A stretch of 64,000 bases of DNA. Origin: Codonopsis lanceolata (lineage: Eukaryota; Streptophyta; Magnoliopsida; Asterales; Campanulaceae). A model generated the notes under the pieces. That model saw only the letters and a list, made by a program, of their open reading frames with translations. It made no database searches and was not told the origin of the DNA. Each line of letters begins with the position of its first letter. The first letter of the stretch is position 1. The position numbers and the translations under genes are program-made. The stretch is from contig CM028379.1 in NCBI GenBank assembly GCA_013146195.2, positions 55,687,693 to 55,751,692 of the forward strand, written 5' to 3'. Positions 43,901-55,275 of the stretch are shown in pieces.

Positions 43901-44891
43901 ACAACGGAGCTATTTGGGTATCCTCTCTATCCCTTATGTGGCTCACTATGAGCACTTATATGAAAGATAACATGTTATGTGGTTTATGAAGTTTATGTTA
44001 CATGATGACTTGATACAAGTTCGCTATTGGTATGCTATTTAGATACCATGATTTTATACATGTTGGTGCATTATGCCATGCCACGCCATGCTATGCCATA
44101 TAATTGCATTTAGTAACTTACTGGGTCATTATGACTCATTTCGTGTGTTTGTTTTCCTTAGTTTTGCAGTGATCCGTTTGCGGCCGGATAGTGATTCCTA
44201 GAAGGTGGTCTTCCGGGCTTTAAGCTTGGGTTATTAATATTAAGTTATTTGTAATTGTGAGACACGAATGTAAAGTTAAGTAGACTTTACTTGGGTAGTT
44301 ATGTTAGTATTCTGTTATTGTATTATTTTGGTAGCCGACTTGTTTGGTCGAGCTGTTGTATCTCTTATGAGTTGTTCCCTTATTATTCCGAGCATGCTTT
44401 AGCTCACTCTTTCTAGTATTGTTGGTGTTGTCATCTCCGACGACGTTAGTCGTGAGACTTGGGTATAGTTGTTAGGATTTGAATATCTTGTTCCTTTAGT
44501 TGAATTGTTCCTCCGGCATGTTTTAGCCGTTGAGTTGTTGTTTATCAGGATGGGTTCTTGTTGCTTCGCCGGCCTTTGGTTGCCGATGGTTTGTTGTACG
44601 TGCGCAATGTTGCGTCACGCGAGTCATAGATTTGTCGAGAGATAGTCGTCTCTCAGCCTGGTATTCCTTAGTTTAAAACTATAGGTTTTGGTCCCATTTA
44701 TGATTTGCTTCCGCAGATTTTAGTTTTTGGCTATTCGGTTTTGCCGTTATGGCTTTACATTCCTGTTTAGAGTCTGTTGGTTCAACTCTTGACTCGCACC
44801 ACTACGCTTAGCGGGTGCTTGTCCATCTCTTAGCTTGTCTTGACGGCACGACCTTGGGATTCCGCACTGGAGTCCGGGTCGGGTCGTCACA
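40953..44891 (+). repeat. 3' LTR of element B (3939 bp)
   Basis: TGTGACACCC to gtcgggtcgtcaca. It carries three copies of a GAGGCGCCCGCCTC-type palindrome (41645-41750), a TATA box at 41979, and a downstream block shared with LTRs A and C (43735-43773). The ORFs on either strand inside it are accidental. Confidence 0.9.
41979..41986 (+). promoter_or_regulatory. TATA box of LTR B (3' copy)
   Basis: TATAAATA within gggggtataaatacccaaac, ~230 bp after the last palindrome. Confidence 0.6.
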
Positions 44892-45631
44892 CTTCTGGGA
44901 GTGAAATCCGGGCTGAGTCATTATTATGGAGAGATAATAGGCCTTTATGACCATAAATGCGGGTTGATCGTGTAACTGACGGGATCATGGCTTAAATCTC
45001 GGGTTTTAGAGCCATCTGACAGTTAACCTTTGGAATGGACATCTGTCTTATTCGACTAGCCTTGCTCCCTGCTTGATCAGATTGGTAGGAGGATTCCTGT
45101 TGGGTAGACATGTAGGATGTTCTCCCTGGGTTATCCTGCTCGAATGGTTATTTTCCTGGTCCTTATCCTCCATGTGCTTATCACGTGAAGGCCCGTGTGC
45201 CCTTGACTCATGACCCGGGATTTGGGCCGAGCTCATCGCTGGCCCCCTGCTCTTTGTTCACCGAGTATTTATGCTCGGTGCAAGAAGCATGTTTGTGATC
45301 TCGCTATAGCTTAAATTAGGGAGAAGAACACTTGTTTATTTTCATTGGTAGTGAGTGAAGGGAGTTGTTTTGTTGGTGACGTTCCGTGCATTTGAAATGC
45401 CTGTTGCAGGAAGCTAGGAGGTTTCTCTGAGATGGCAGCGGCTAAGTACAGCCATGATGGGTCGTGTCTTTTCGAGGTGTGCATTGATGGTGTATTTGAT
45501 CAGGTGTATCGCAGCCACTGAAAAATAAGGGATTTCAAATTTTGGGCCAGCTATTTGGGCGCCTTTCTCCGGGTTTCCCTCTTATAAAAGGGAAACCTAA
45601 TCTTTTCTTCATTTTACCGAACCTAGACTTC
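44892..45631 (+). other. LTR-like promoter segment of an unidentified element
   Basis: It has no coding capacity. TATAAAAG at 45583-45590 lies inside an inverted repeat, GGTTTCCC...GGGAAACC (45573-45598), and a second hairpin CACCGAG...CTCGGTG is at 45259-45280. The composition and TATA suggest the left part of an LTR cut by the next insertion at 45632. Not assigned to a family. Confidence 0.4.
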
Positions 45632-47626
45632 TGATGAGCGCAAGATTTCCACGAATTTTCCCGGGAATTTTATTCTATTTTGTGTTATTTTTGAATTAAT
45701 TATGCTTTGGAAAAAATATTATTATTTGTGTATTTGTGCTTAATGTAGGTTTCCATGCATAATTGAGCTTTTATATGGTGTTTAGCATGAAGTTCGAGAC
45801 AATTCCGGGTTTAAAAGTTGAATTGGAATTTATTTTGTGAAAGTCCGTTAAGAATTTCAAGGCGAATCTGGCATTACAGAGGCTAACGGAGGCTAACAGC
45901 TTTAACGGAGGATGAAAAAGATTGTCCTGAAGGAGGAAGGAAAGCGACGCCAAAGTCAGAACCTTCAGGGGCACCGGAGCAAGTTTTAAAAAGACAGGGG
46001 AGGCTGGCGCAAAAGCTGAATCTTCCTCAACGTTGTCGCCCTTTGGATGGTGCCGCGTGTCATCATCTGGGGCCCGGCTCCGCCAAGCCACGACCGCGTT
46101 CTACTATCGGACGATCGACCGCGTGCACATCTAGCCCATCAACCCACTTGCCAGCCCATCTTCCCTCTCATTCCAGCCCGTTTCACCAGCGGGTGACCCG
46201 CACTCTATCCACTTGGGTTGCCCCAGCCCCAGTCGTGACCCATCCTCATTTTCCTTTCCATTTTTGCCCCTAATCTTCCCTTGTGCTTCCTATTTTACCC
46301 TTACCTATTAGTGCCCTTTGTTGCCTTCTCCCTTTATCTTCCAGCCTTCAGTTTTTTTGAAAAACTAAGTCCCCCATTTCTGGCTATTGAGCCTTAAATG
46401 GGGCACCAGCCCCATTTCACCCAATTTTCTCACCAAATCTCCAATGCTTGATCACCATTGAAGGTTTGGAGCTTCAAATCAAGGGCCAATGAAGCAACTA
46501 CAATTGATTTCAACCCCGAAAATGCGATTTGCTCGGTTTAATTCTTCTTATCTCTATTTTTGATAGTTGTAATAATTTCTTGGGTTGATTAAATTTGTAA
46601 ATGATGAATTGGTTTATGCTTCAATTATTTATGGAATGTAATTATTTTTTATGTTAAATGTGGTGTTTTAATTTAATTGATCTCTTTATTTAGTACACAT
46701 TCATGTTGGTTATTATTTTGTGAAATTAATACTTTTAATTATTTGGCCAATAATTAAATGATTTTAGAAATATTTAGGATCCGCGAGAGCTACCTTTATA
46801 TTTCGGACCAATCAATTTAATAGTTGGTGTTTTGTGACACACACCGATAGCCATTATGACACTAGGTTTGACACGCGATCGAACCACCTTAGCCATTCGC
46901 GAGGTCGAGGAGGTTAGGGTTGACTATAAGATTTGAGAGCCCGTAGTTAACCAATTTTAGTTGTTTCGGCTACCAACATGAATTGTAGAAAAATATAGAG
47001 AGTTTCTTTTTGAGAAGTATTACCCATGCGCTTGGTTTTTATTGTGTGCTCTTCATGCTTTTAATGGCGTAGCGAACCATTAGATGATCACTAGAATGAT
47101 AGGATACGCAGCAAAAGCCCTTCCTATTATTCCGAAAATCACAATACTAGTTTGCGTGGCATGAGACCGAAAGGAGATCGCGCGTAGATAGTCTTTGAAT
47201 GCTTGTTTAGACATGTAGTTATTTTCTCCCCTATATTATGTGTTGCAATGATATAAGCTCATAGCAAGGTTGAGTGATAGCTAGATTTGCTATACGTAGT
47301 GATAGCTCGTAGTGAATAAAATAGTGCGTCTAACTACCAAGACTTGAGTTAGAGAAAAATGTAAAAAGAATATTAAATTAAACACCGCCTAGACTAGAAA
47401 TAATGCACTCCTATATTTTTTTCTTGATTTGTTGTTGCCAAACCATCTTCGCAGTAGTATAGATTTGATTGCTTTCTAGGTTGTTTATATTTTTAGATTT
47501 TAATTCATTTTCTTTTCGCTCAAATATAATTAGTTAGCCTAATTTTGGTACTTAGTTGGAGTGAGAATTACGTGCATTCCCTGTGGGATCGATAACTCGT
47601 ACTTAGGTACACTTTATTATTTGATA
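45632..47626 (+). repeat. Athila-like LTR (element D), cut by element C
   Basis: It begins TGATGAGCGC after acttc. The body has a long leader and, near the right end, cattccctgtgggatcgata, a phrase found just before the LTR end of Athila-like plant elements. Element C enters 30-40 bp later with the 5-bp tgata (47622-47626) as its likely duplication. The right end and PBS of D are not seen. Family assignment is by general resemblance. Confidence 0.5.
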
Positions 47627-50600
47627 TGTGAGAACCCAAAACCCATTACTTGCATTACTTGTTCTATGCCTTAATAACTTGTGTATATTATGCCTTAATC
47701 ATGATTAGATATCTCTATTTGTCTCATGCGACTCGTATTATCATTAGTGCATTCCTTATCGCATGATTACCTTCTATGCTTAGCATACCTTCCCGTTATA
47801 CCTTGAGTGTTGCCTTAGCTTGAATTGCACTCAACCGAGACTTGTTAGGGTTCTATTGTCCTTCATAGATGACTTAGAACGCTCACCTTGATCATAGTAA
47901 GCTTGTTGGGAAGTTTAGAAACTTTCTTGCCTTGTTTTGGCCTTAGCGATTTCACCCGTCTCCGTTTTTGCGTATTTCGACGTGCGAATTATTCCTTGAG
48001 TTCCCGGACTTGTATTCAAGTCATAACCATGATTAAACAAGCCTATTCCATGCCCAAGTTACCCTAGTTCTATTAGCGTTTGATCCGGGTTTGATTCGTC
48101 AACCAATCGTCGCGTGATTCGAGCCTTGTCCTACCTTGTTCCGGGTGATGTTCGGGTGTGTTTCGGACATGTTTTGAGTTATGTTAGACCCTAGAATGGT
48201 TGCCCATGAGCTTGGGACCATTTAGGACTTGTTTAGGTCAAGTTTTGATGCTCCGAGTTCGCATGGCTCGAGTGAGGCGCCCGCCCCAAATCGAGAGCAA
48301 ATGAAAAATGGCAACCTTCTCAGCATCTGAGGCGGCCGCATGGCCAGGCTTGAGGCGCCCGCCTCAGCCTCTTTTCAGCTACGGGAATTTTTCCTTCTTC
48401 TCTGTTATGTCCGACCTTTAACCCTTAAACCCCCTTCCTAATTGACCCTAATCCAACCTATTAAACCCTAATTAAGCTAGATTAGTCCTAATCTCAAGCA
48501 ATCCCCTTTGGACATGTGGATTCCACCACTCCTCTCCTCTTGACATTTGGAATTCCACCAAATACATGCAAGATATAAAAGGCCTCTCTTGTTGACTTTG
48601 CCCTTAATCTCTCATTTTCAGATTTCTCTCCTCTCTCTCTTGCCATGGTTAGTGTGTGTAGAGAATAGGTGAGATTGGTGTGTGTGATTCCTCTCCTTTG
48701 AGCTCCCGACCTCCGTTTGCCAAGCCGAGACCACCGGAGTGAAGCTACCGGCGAGGAGATCGTTTCCATCCGATTACTTTGTGCTTCAACTTTCCTTTTC
48801 CTTGGTGAAGGTAAGCTATTGATTTCCCCTTAGGTTGTATGATTAGACTTGCCATGATCCCCCTTGTCTATTGATCCCCATGCTTTTCCATGCCCATGCC
48901 ATGATCTAGATTGAATTGGTCTCTTGAGATTTTGATTATATGTCCATCTTGTTGATTGAGACCTATACCTAGAATTAATTATGCTCTATGCTTCCTTAGG
49001 AACAATTAATGTTCTTGAATTAATAGATTTTGATAACTCTTGGGAATTTTGAATTCTAGGGTTTCATATGCCTTGTATTGATTATCCTATTGAATTGGGT
49101 CCTAGGCCTAGAACAAATTGTGTTCCATGTTCCCCTACGAATAAATAACGTTCTTGGACCCTTGCATTTTAATAACCTTGAAAGAATGATTCTAAGGTCC
49201 CTTGAATTCGAATTATCGATAACTCTTAACTACGGTTGTTAAATGGATTAATGACCTAGCCGATCATATCACGAGAACTTAGAAGAGGGTTTGTGATGCA
49301 TTTAGCGTCCTAACTCTATTGGATGAACTATTAGAGAGCGACTCAGCGGAGTCAAGATTAGCGAGCTATTGAACAATACCGGCTCACGGTTTAATCCCTG
49401 ACGTTCTAAGCGTTTCCCTAAGAATAATAATTCTAGACTTTGAACTTGAATTGATTGCCTGCTTGATCTTTGTCATATTATGGAATGACTAATTGACATG
49501 TGAGTTCGCTCTTGTCGAACTCAACCTACTGGTTATTGATAAGAATAATTTACTTGTCTTGAGCGAGATCGCTCTTGTCGATCTCGTTCTCTACTTGAAA
49601 TTTTGTTAAGTATACATTACTTGGCATTGCATGAGTCGGTGGCATCTGTCTTTGTGCACACACGCCTCACTTGTGGCCACGGTGGGGAAGTAACTCCCAT
49701 CTTTGTAATCATTTAAGAGCATCACTTGGTGACTATCGGGCATCTCCTCGGAAGATCGATGTACTTACACACATTCGATACCCGCACATTCGAATAACGC
49801 TTGTATGCGGGAACTACGTAGCGGCCGGCTCTCCATATATCCTTATCCTATGTGATTTATTTATGCGCACTTATGTGAAACAATGTGCATCACGGATATA
49901 TGACTCTATGCTTGTGTGACTATATCTTGCCTTGAATGTTGCATCTTGCCATGACATGCATGATTAATAGCTTACAAGTCTTTATGACTTACCCTTTCCC
50001 CTTTCTTGCTTTAGATCCTAGCAAGGCGAGGTCTGCTCGTTGACTAGGCGTGTTCGTGCCTTGTGCCCTTTTTTGGTGACCGTTGATTCTTGAAGAGGTG
50101 GTTTTTGATGGCCTCTTACTCTTGTTTATAATTTTTGTAAGGACTGACGGGTTAAGCAAGTCAACTAGACTATGCTTGGGTATTTGTGTAGATCTTGATT
50201 GTAAATCTTAGCGCTAGTAGTTTAATACTTGTAGTACTTGTAACCCTTTTGTGTCTTAGGCATTGTGTAAGCCGGCGTTGGTTAACTTGTTATTATTCCT
50301 CCACGTTTTAGTCTTCATGAGCATGCTATTAGCTCTTTAGTAATTCTTGTCTTTGAAGCTGTTAGCTTGGGTTCAGGCATGTAGTGTCGCCGAAGACTTG
50401 GTTATATTTGTTTAGCTTGTTTATCGGGTTTAAAAGTTTTAAAAATATCCGGCCGTTTGGTGCCGGGCGTCTTTGCGACTCCAATGTTGCGTCACGTCGT
50501 TTTTGTGAATTAAGTCCTTGCATGTTTAATTGCCTACTTGTTTCCCTCCTTATTTGGGCGGTCAGGCCCTCGGTCCCATCTCGGGCCAGGGTCGCCACGA
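47627..50600 (+). repeat. 5' LTR of element C (~2974 bp)
   Basis: It starts TGTGAGAACC; the right end near gtcgccacga is slightly changed from the expected ...tcaca. It holds two palindromes (48273-48288 and 48351-48366), TATA at 48574, two ~138-bp units (48941, 49079) and a single copy of the 328-bp unit. Confidence 0.85.
48574..48581 (+). promoter_or_regulatory. TATA box of LTR C
   Basis: TATAAAAG, in the same context as in LTR A (gcaagatataaaaggcctc). Confidence 0.65.
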
Positions 50601-50601
50601 T

Positions 50602-50613
50602 TGGTATCAGAGC
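50602..50613 (+). other. Primer binding site of element C
   Basis: TGGTATCAGAGC two bases after the LTR end, initiator-Met tRNA type. Confidence 0.88.
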
Positions 50614-50713
50614 TTGTTTTAGGTTAGCTATCGGCCAGGATAGGTTCCATGGCCTAGGTGGGTTGTTTCTTGGTGTGATGTTCTAACGTCGAGTGAATTC
50701 TTATAGGTGCTTG

Positions 50714-51950
50714 ATGGTGAACCCTAGAGCAGACCGTGTAGGCCGAGGTAGAGGCCGACCAGGAGAGTTCTGAGGAACTGAAGTGGAGTTGCCACCTCCA
50801 CCACCGAATCCGGTGGGCATGAATGCTCGGATGGCGGATTTGTACCGTCGTATGGCGAGATTATGGCCGAGATGGCCCGGCTTGGCGGGAGTCGAGAATG
50901 TACCTCCACCACCACCCCGAGCGGGGAGGCGAGAGTGTCGCCACCTCGTGCAGCTATACCACCGGGTGCTAGGGCTCGGAATAATGCCGTGTTAGAGAGA
51001 TTCTTGAAAATGAAGCCTCCATCTTTTGAAGGAGAGGCGGATGCTAGTATGGCCGAGCTATGGCTTGAGGATGTGAAGAAAATCTTTGCAACAACTTGGA
51101 TTGCACGGATGAGGAGAAAGTGATCTTAGGCGCTTATAAGCTTAGAGGAGCCGCCAATCATTGGTGGGAGGTTTTACTTGCTAGTTGGGAGTTGAATCGG
51201 GTGGCGCGGTGTGGCCTACATTTGAGGCGAGTTTAGGGGCTACTTATGTGCCTACGGTGATTAGGCAGCGAAGGGAGAAAGAATTCCGAGGGAATTGGAG
51301 CAAGGTTCCATGTCTATAGCTCGGTACTCTTCTAAATTCAGCGAGTTGTCCGTTATTGTGCACATCGGTGCAAGATGAGAGACAGGACCCGAGAGGTTCG
51401 TGAAGGGGTTGAAGACCGAATCTGAGGAAGCTTGATTGTTATCCCTACGGTTAGCGGTGCAGTGCGGTAGATCGTGCGTATGAGATCGGCGAGACATTGA
51501 GGAGCACGAGGCGAAGCATCACTGTGCGATCTTCTCGGCGCGATCTTCGCGGCGGCCGGTAGAGTCGATCTTAAAATCGATGCAGCTACGGGGCAATCGT
51601 CGCGGCGGTGGTCGGTGGTCGGTATAGGCATCGATCGGTGGTCGGGATAGGCGCCCGTCGAGTCGCGGTAGTAGTGCTCTGCTCCTCGGGGGCAACAGGA
51701 CTTCGAGGCGGAGGACCATTGGTTTGTTCTTATTGTAATAAGATTGGGCACTCTAGCGAGAAGTGTCGGACCGAGACTTGGCACGTGTCTTGGTTGTGGA
51801 GATCCAAATCATCGGCTCAAAGCGTCCTAAGTCTAGAAGCGGCTCGATCCTCGAGGTCGATTCGGCGATGCAGGTCCAAGAGGGATAGCGATGGGCGTCT
51901 AAAGCGCGAGCTCGTGTCTTCGCTTGATCGGCGAGGTGTTCAGAGTCTAC
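50714..51950 (+). pseudogene. gag: Element C gag
   Basis: ATG near 50714 begins MVNPRADRVGRGRGRPG, then a Pro-rich segment, RFLKMKPPSFEGEADASMAE with WLEDVKKIFATT, and YKLRGAANHWWEVLL (51135 on), the gypsy capsid core. A single zinc knuckle CSYCNKIGHSSEKC is at 51724-51765. Shifts fall near 50770, 50860, 51115 and 51260. Capsid and nucleocapsid function in relatives. Compared with element B it has one knuckle rather than two. Confidence 0.8.
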
Positions 51951-51959
51951 TTACGTGAT

Positions 51960-52350
51960 CGGAGGTACTCTTTCGGTCTTCGGTCATCATGCTCGAGTTC
52001 TTATAGATCTGGTTCTACCCATTCTTATGTTGCATCGCATTTCTAGAACATTTATGTGTTTTGCACCTTGATTACCTTATGTGCTTGAGGTGTCTACAGT
52101 TGGGTGATTGCTTGTTGGCGTCGAAGGTCTATAGAGGCGTGATGTGCTTGTTCATGATCGAGTCTTGCATCTTGATTTGGTAGTATTGCCTATTAGAGAC
52201 TTTGATGTGATTCTTGGTATGGATTGGCTTGTGTACACCATGCTTTAGTTGATTGCCGTCGTAAGAAAGTAACTTTTGCCATGCCGGTATTAGAATTTGT
52301 GTTTCGGGTGATCATGCTATGAGTGGGGTTCATATTATTTACGCTGCGGG
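51960..52350 (+). pseudogene. Element C protease
   Basis: The region around 51990-52045 holds RVLID followed, after a frame change, by the STHSYVA-type sequence of a retropepsin active site. The second protease motif, VILGMDWL, is at about 52208-52232, and KKVTFAMP follows. The catalytic triplet is damaged by an indel. Confidence 0.7.
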
Positions 52351-52479
52351 CTAGACAACTCTTATCGGCGGGTGTGCGGGGTATTTAGCTTGTGTTCTTG
52401 ATACTAGCATGTCTTACGCTAAGCTAGAGGATATCCGGTAGTTAATGAGTTCCACGATGTCTTTTCTTAAGTATGCTTT

Positions 52480-53270
52480 GCCTCCCGGCCAGAGAACTAG
52501 AGTTACGTATTGAACTATTGCCGGGGACTTCGCCTATTTCTAGGGCACCTTACCGTATGGCTCGGCGGTGCGTGAGTTGAAGGATCAGGCTGCGGGAACT
52601 TCTAGATAGGGAGTTCATTAAGCGAGTGTATCTCCTTGGGGTGCACCGGTGTTGTTTGTGAGGAAGAAGGATGGTAGTTTACGGCTTTGTATAGACTATC
52701 GGCAGTTGAACCGAGGTTACTATCAAAAATAGGTATCCCTTGCCTCACATTGGCGATCTTTTGATCAACCGGGGTTCGGTTGTCTATTCCAAGTTTGACT
52801 TGAGGAGGCGGCTATCACCGGTTGAGGGTTAGAGCGGAGGATGTCGAAGGCGGCCTTAAATGCAGCGTTATGGTCACTATGAGTTTGTTGTGATGCCATT
52901 TGGGTTGACCACGCACTGCGGTTTTCATGGACTTGATGAATAGGGTTTTCCACGAGTATCTCGATTGCTTTGTAGTGGTTTTATTGATGACATTCTTGTG
53001 TACTCCAAGTCACGAGAGGAACACGCGAATCACTTGAGAGAAGTTCTTTCTATCTGCGGAAGAAGCAACTTTGCGAAATTTAGTAAGTGTGCTTTCGGCT
53101 TGAGCAAGTTTCTTTCTAGGGCACGTGGTGTCTAGAGATGGTATCGCGGTGGATCCATCCAAGGTTGAGGCGATTACTAAGTGGAAGGCGCCTAGTGCGG
53201 TGCCGAGGTCCGTAGTTTCTTGGGCTGGCGGGTTATTACCGTAGGTTCATTGAGGGTTTTCGAAGATCGC
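52480..53270 (+). pseudogene. Element C reverse transcriptase
   Basis: WGAPVLFVRKKDGSLRLCID with YRQLN (52637-52713), YGHYEFVVMPFGLT-like words (about 52865-52910), FIDDILVYSK with the catalytic Asp pair (FIDD at 52980-52991), and LGLAGYYRRFIEGF (53220-53260). The frame changes at least eight times in 800 bp, almost always by one or two bases, while the motifs stay near-perfect. That fits sequence error as well as decay. Confidence 0.85.
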
Positions 53271-53760
53271 TACTCCGATGACTAATTTGACTCAGAAGAA
53301 GTCTATTTTTATATGGAGTGATAAGTGCGAGGCTAGTTTTCAGGAGTTGAAAAGGAGATTGACTACGGCTCCTATTTTGGCATTGCCTAGTGGTTGTGAG
53401 AACTTTGTGATTTATAGCGGCCTCGTTAGAAGGCTTGGGTTGCGTGCTTATGCGAGAATGGGAGAGTTATTGCCTATGCTTCGAGGAAGCTATCACCTTA
53501 TGGCGAAATTACCCGGCATGACCTTGAACTGGCGGCTATCATCTTTGCGCTCCACAAGTGGAAGCATTATCTTTACGGGGCTAAGTTTGAGATATTCACC
53601 GATCATAAGAGTTTGAAGTATCTCTTTTCACAAAAAGAGTTGAATATGCGACAGAGGCGATGGATGGAGAAGCGAAGGATCATGATTGCATTATTTCATA
53701 TCATCAGGGAAAGCTAATGTTGTTGCGGATGCCTTGAGTAGGAAGGCGTTTATGTCTTGT
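53271..53760 (+). pseudogene. Element C RNase H
   Basis: MTNLTQKKSIFIWSDKCEAS and FQELKRRLTTAPILALP start the region. HDLELAAIIFALHKWKHYLY, FTDHKSLKYLF and QGKANVVADALSRK follow in separate frames; they correspond to the 'YDLELAAVVFAL..WRHYLYG', 'TDHKSL' and 'GKANVVADALSRK' motifs of chromoviral RNase H. Confidence 0.82.
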
Positions 53761-53899
53761 TTGATGATGAAGGAGTGGAAGATGCTCGAGGGCGTCAGAG
53801 AATGGAGTCGATTCTTGCGAATGAGCATAGGGTTATCTTTGCTAGCGTGCGTGCTTACGCTGCGTTGTTTGAGTTGATTAAGAAGGCTCAAGTTTCGAT

Positions 53900-54960
53900 T
53901 ACGAGTTAGGGAAGATTATTGATGGCTGGGTGATGGTAAGACACCGAGTTTGCTTTGAACACCGATGGGATTTTGACTTTTCGTGGTAGGGTTTGTGTGC
54001 CTTCTACCAGATGGGGTTAAGCGCGTGGTTCTTGATGAGGCTCACAAGGCCAAGTATACTATACATCCAGGGAGTACTAAAATGTATAGGGACTTGAAGA
54101 GACAGTTCTGGTGGAATGGGATGAAACGAGAGATAGCAGACTATGTGTCTAGATGCTTGACGTGTCGGACGGAGTTAAGGCGAACACCGAGACCTGCCGG
54201 TTTGCTTGACCAACGGAGTGGAAAGTGGGAGCATATCACCATGGATTTCGTGACGAGGTTGCCACGTACTCGCCGAGGTTCGATGCGTTTGGGTTGTTGT
54301 GGATAGGTTGACCAAATCTTCACATTTTATCCTGTTGCGATGACTTATAGTTTGAGTCGGTTAGCGGCGTTGTATGTCGAGACATCGTGAGATTGCACGG
54401 CATTCCGGTTAGCATTGTTTGGATAGAGACCCGGGTTCACTTCCAGATTGGCATTCCTTTGCGGGAAGCTTTGGAGTGCAGTTAAACTTTAATACGGCTT
54501 TTCACCCATGATCGATGGTGGATCGGAGAGATTGATTCAGTCTTGGAGGATTTGTTGCGTGCTTGTGCCATGGATTTCAAGGGTAGTTGGGATTCCCATG
54601 CAGTTAGCCGATTCGCATACAATAATAGTTACCGATCCGATATTGAGATGGCGCCATATGAGGCTTTATAGCAGGCGAAATTGTCGATTCACCGATTTCT
54701 TTGGGATGAGGTTGGTGAAGCTAAACTTTGGGGTTCGAAGATGGTGACAGTCGGTGAGGCGTGAAGCAGTAGAGATAGATTGCTTCACGACCAGTAGAGG
54801 CGGAAGAGCTACGCGGACAACCGGAGACGTGACCTAGAATTTCGGGTTGGTGACTATGTGTTCTTGAAAGTATCGCCCCCGGGGTACTAAGCGATTTGGA
54901 AAGAAGGGTAAACTTTCGCCTCGATTCATTGGGCCATTTGAGATCCTAGAGAGGATTGGA
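53900..54960 (+). pseudogene. Element C integrase
   Basis: The zinc region reads LDEAHKAKYTIHPGSTKMYR and VSRCLTCRTE (H...H...CxxC; 54030-54165), followed by WKWEHITMDFV-like sequence with the first catalytic Asp in ITMDFV (54235 on). Later core parts are scattered over frames to about 54700. The C-terminal ISGWRLC.../VSPR-like tail at 54836-54960 matches element A. It runs into the gap, so no chromodomain is visible. Confidence 0.82.
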
Positions 54961-55060
54961 NNNNNNNNNNNNNNNNNNNNNNNNNNNNNNNNNNNNNNNN
55001 NNNNNNNNNNNNNNNNNNNNNNNNNNNNNNNNNNNNNNNNNNNNNNNNNNNNNNNNNNNN
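54961..55060. other. Assembly gap, 100 N
   Basis: A fixed-size gap. The 3' end of element C, the rest of LTR D, and the 5' end of element E would all have to lie in it. Confidence 0.98.
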
Positions 55061-55275
55061 TTGAAGATCAGTTGCATTCACTGAATCGGCCGCAAACTAA
55101 GTATTCTAACACCCTCTTTAAATTTTATCGTGTGAAATATTTGCATGCTAGGGTGCTAGTTAATTTTTAACGTAGATATATTTTTTGCATGCTTTAGATT
55201 AAATTTTAATTTTAAAATTTTAAAACACATTTTAATTGTTATATTTGTTTAGTTTTTAAAATTTTATCAAACAAA

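Larger units (their letters stand above)
35591..44891 (+). mobile_element. Element B: gag-only Tekay-like LTR retrotransposon
   Basis: A 5' LTR truncated on its left (35591-38254), PBS, gag with two zinc knuckles, ~1.6 kb without coding, polypurine tract, and a full 3' LTR (40953-44891). No protease, RT, RNase H or integrase motif lies between the LTRs. The LTRs (3.9 kb) are longer than the internal part (2.7 kb). Element A interrupts its 5' LTR. It would depend on another element for enzymes. The flanking duplication cannot be checked because the left end is displaced; CTTCT (44892-44896) follows the right end. Confidence 0.85.
47627..54960 (+). mobile_element. Element C: Tekay-type chromovirus, 5' LTR through integrase
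   Basis: 5' LTR, PBS, gag, zinc knuckle, protease, RT, RNase H, integrase in order, the Ty3/gypsy layout. The LTR is of the same family as LTR A. The element is cut by the gap at 54961, so chromodomain and 3' LTR are missing. Coding runs over many frames. Confidence 0.88.

Noticed and set aside
50362..50915. Short ORFs at the end of LTR C and on the minus strand over gag
   Set aside because: They cross the LTR end and PBS or mirror the Pro/Arg-rich gag start.
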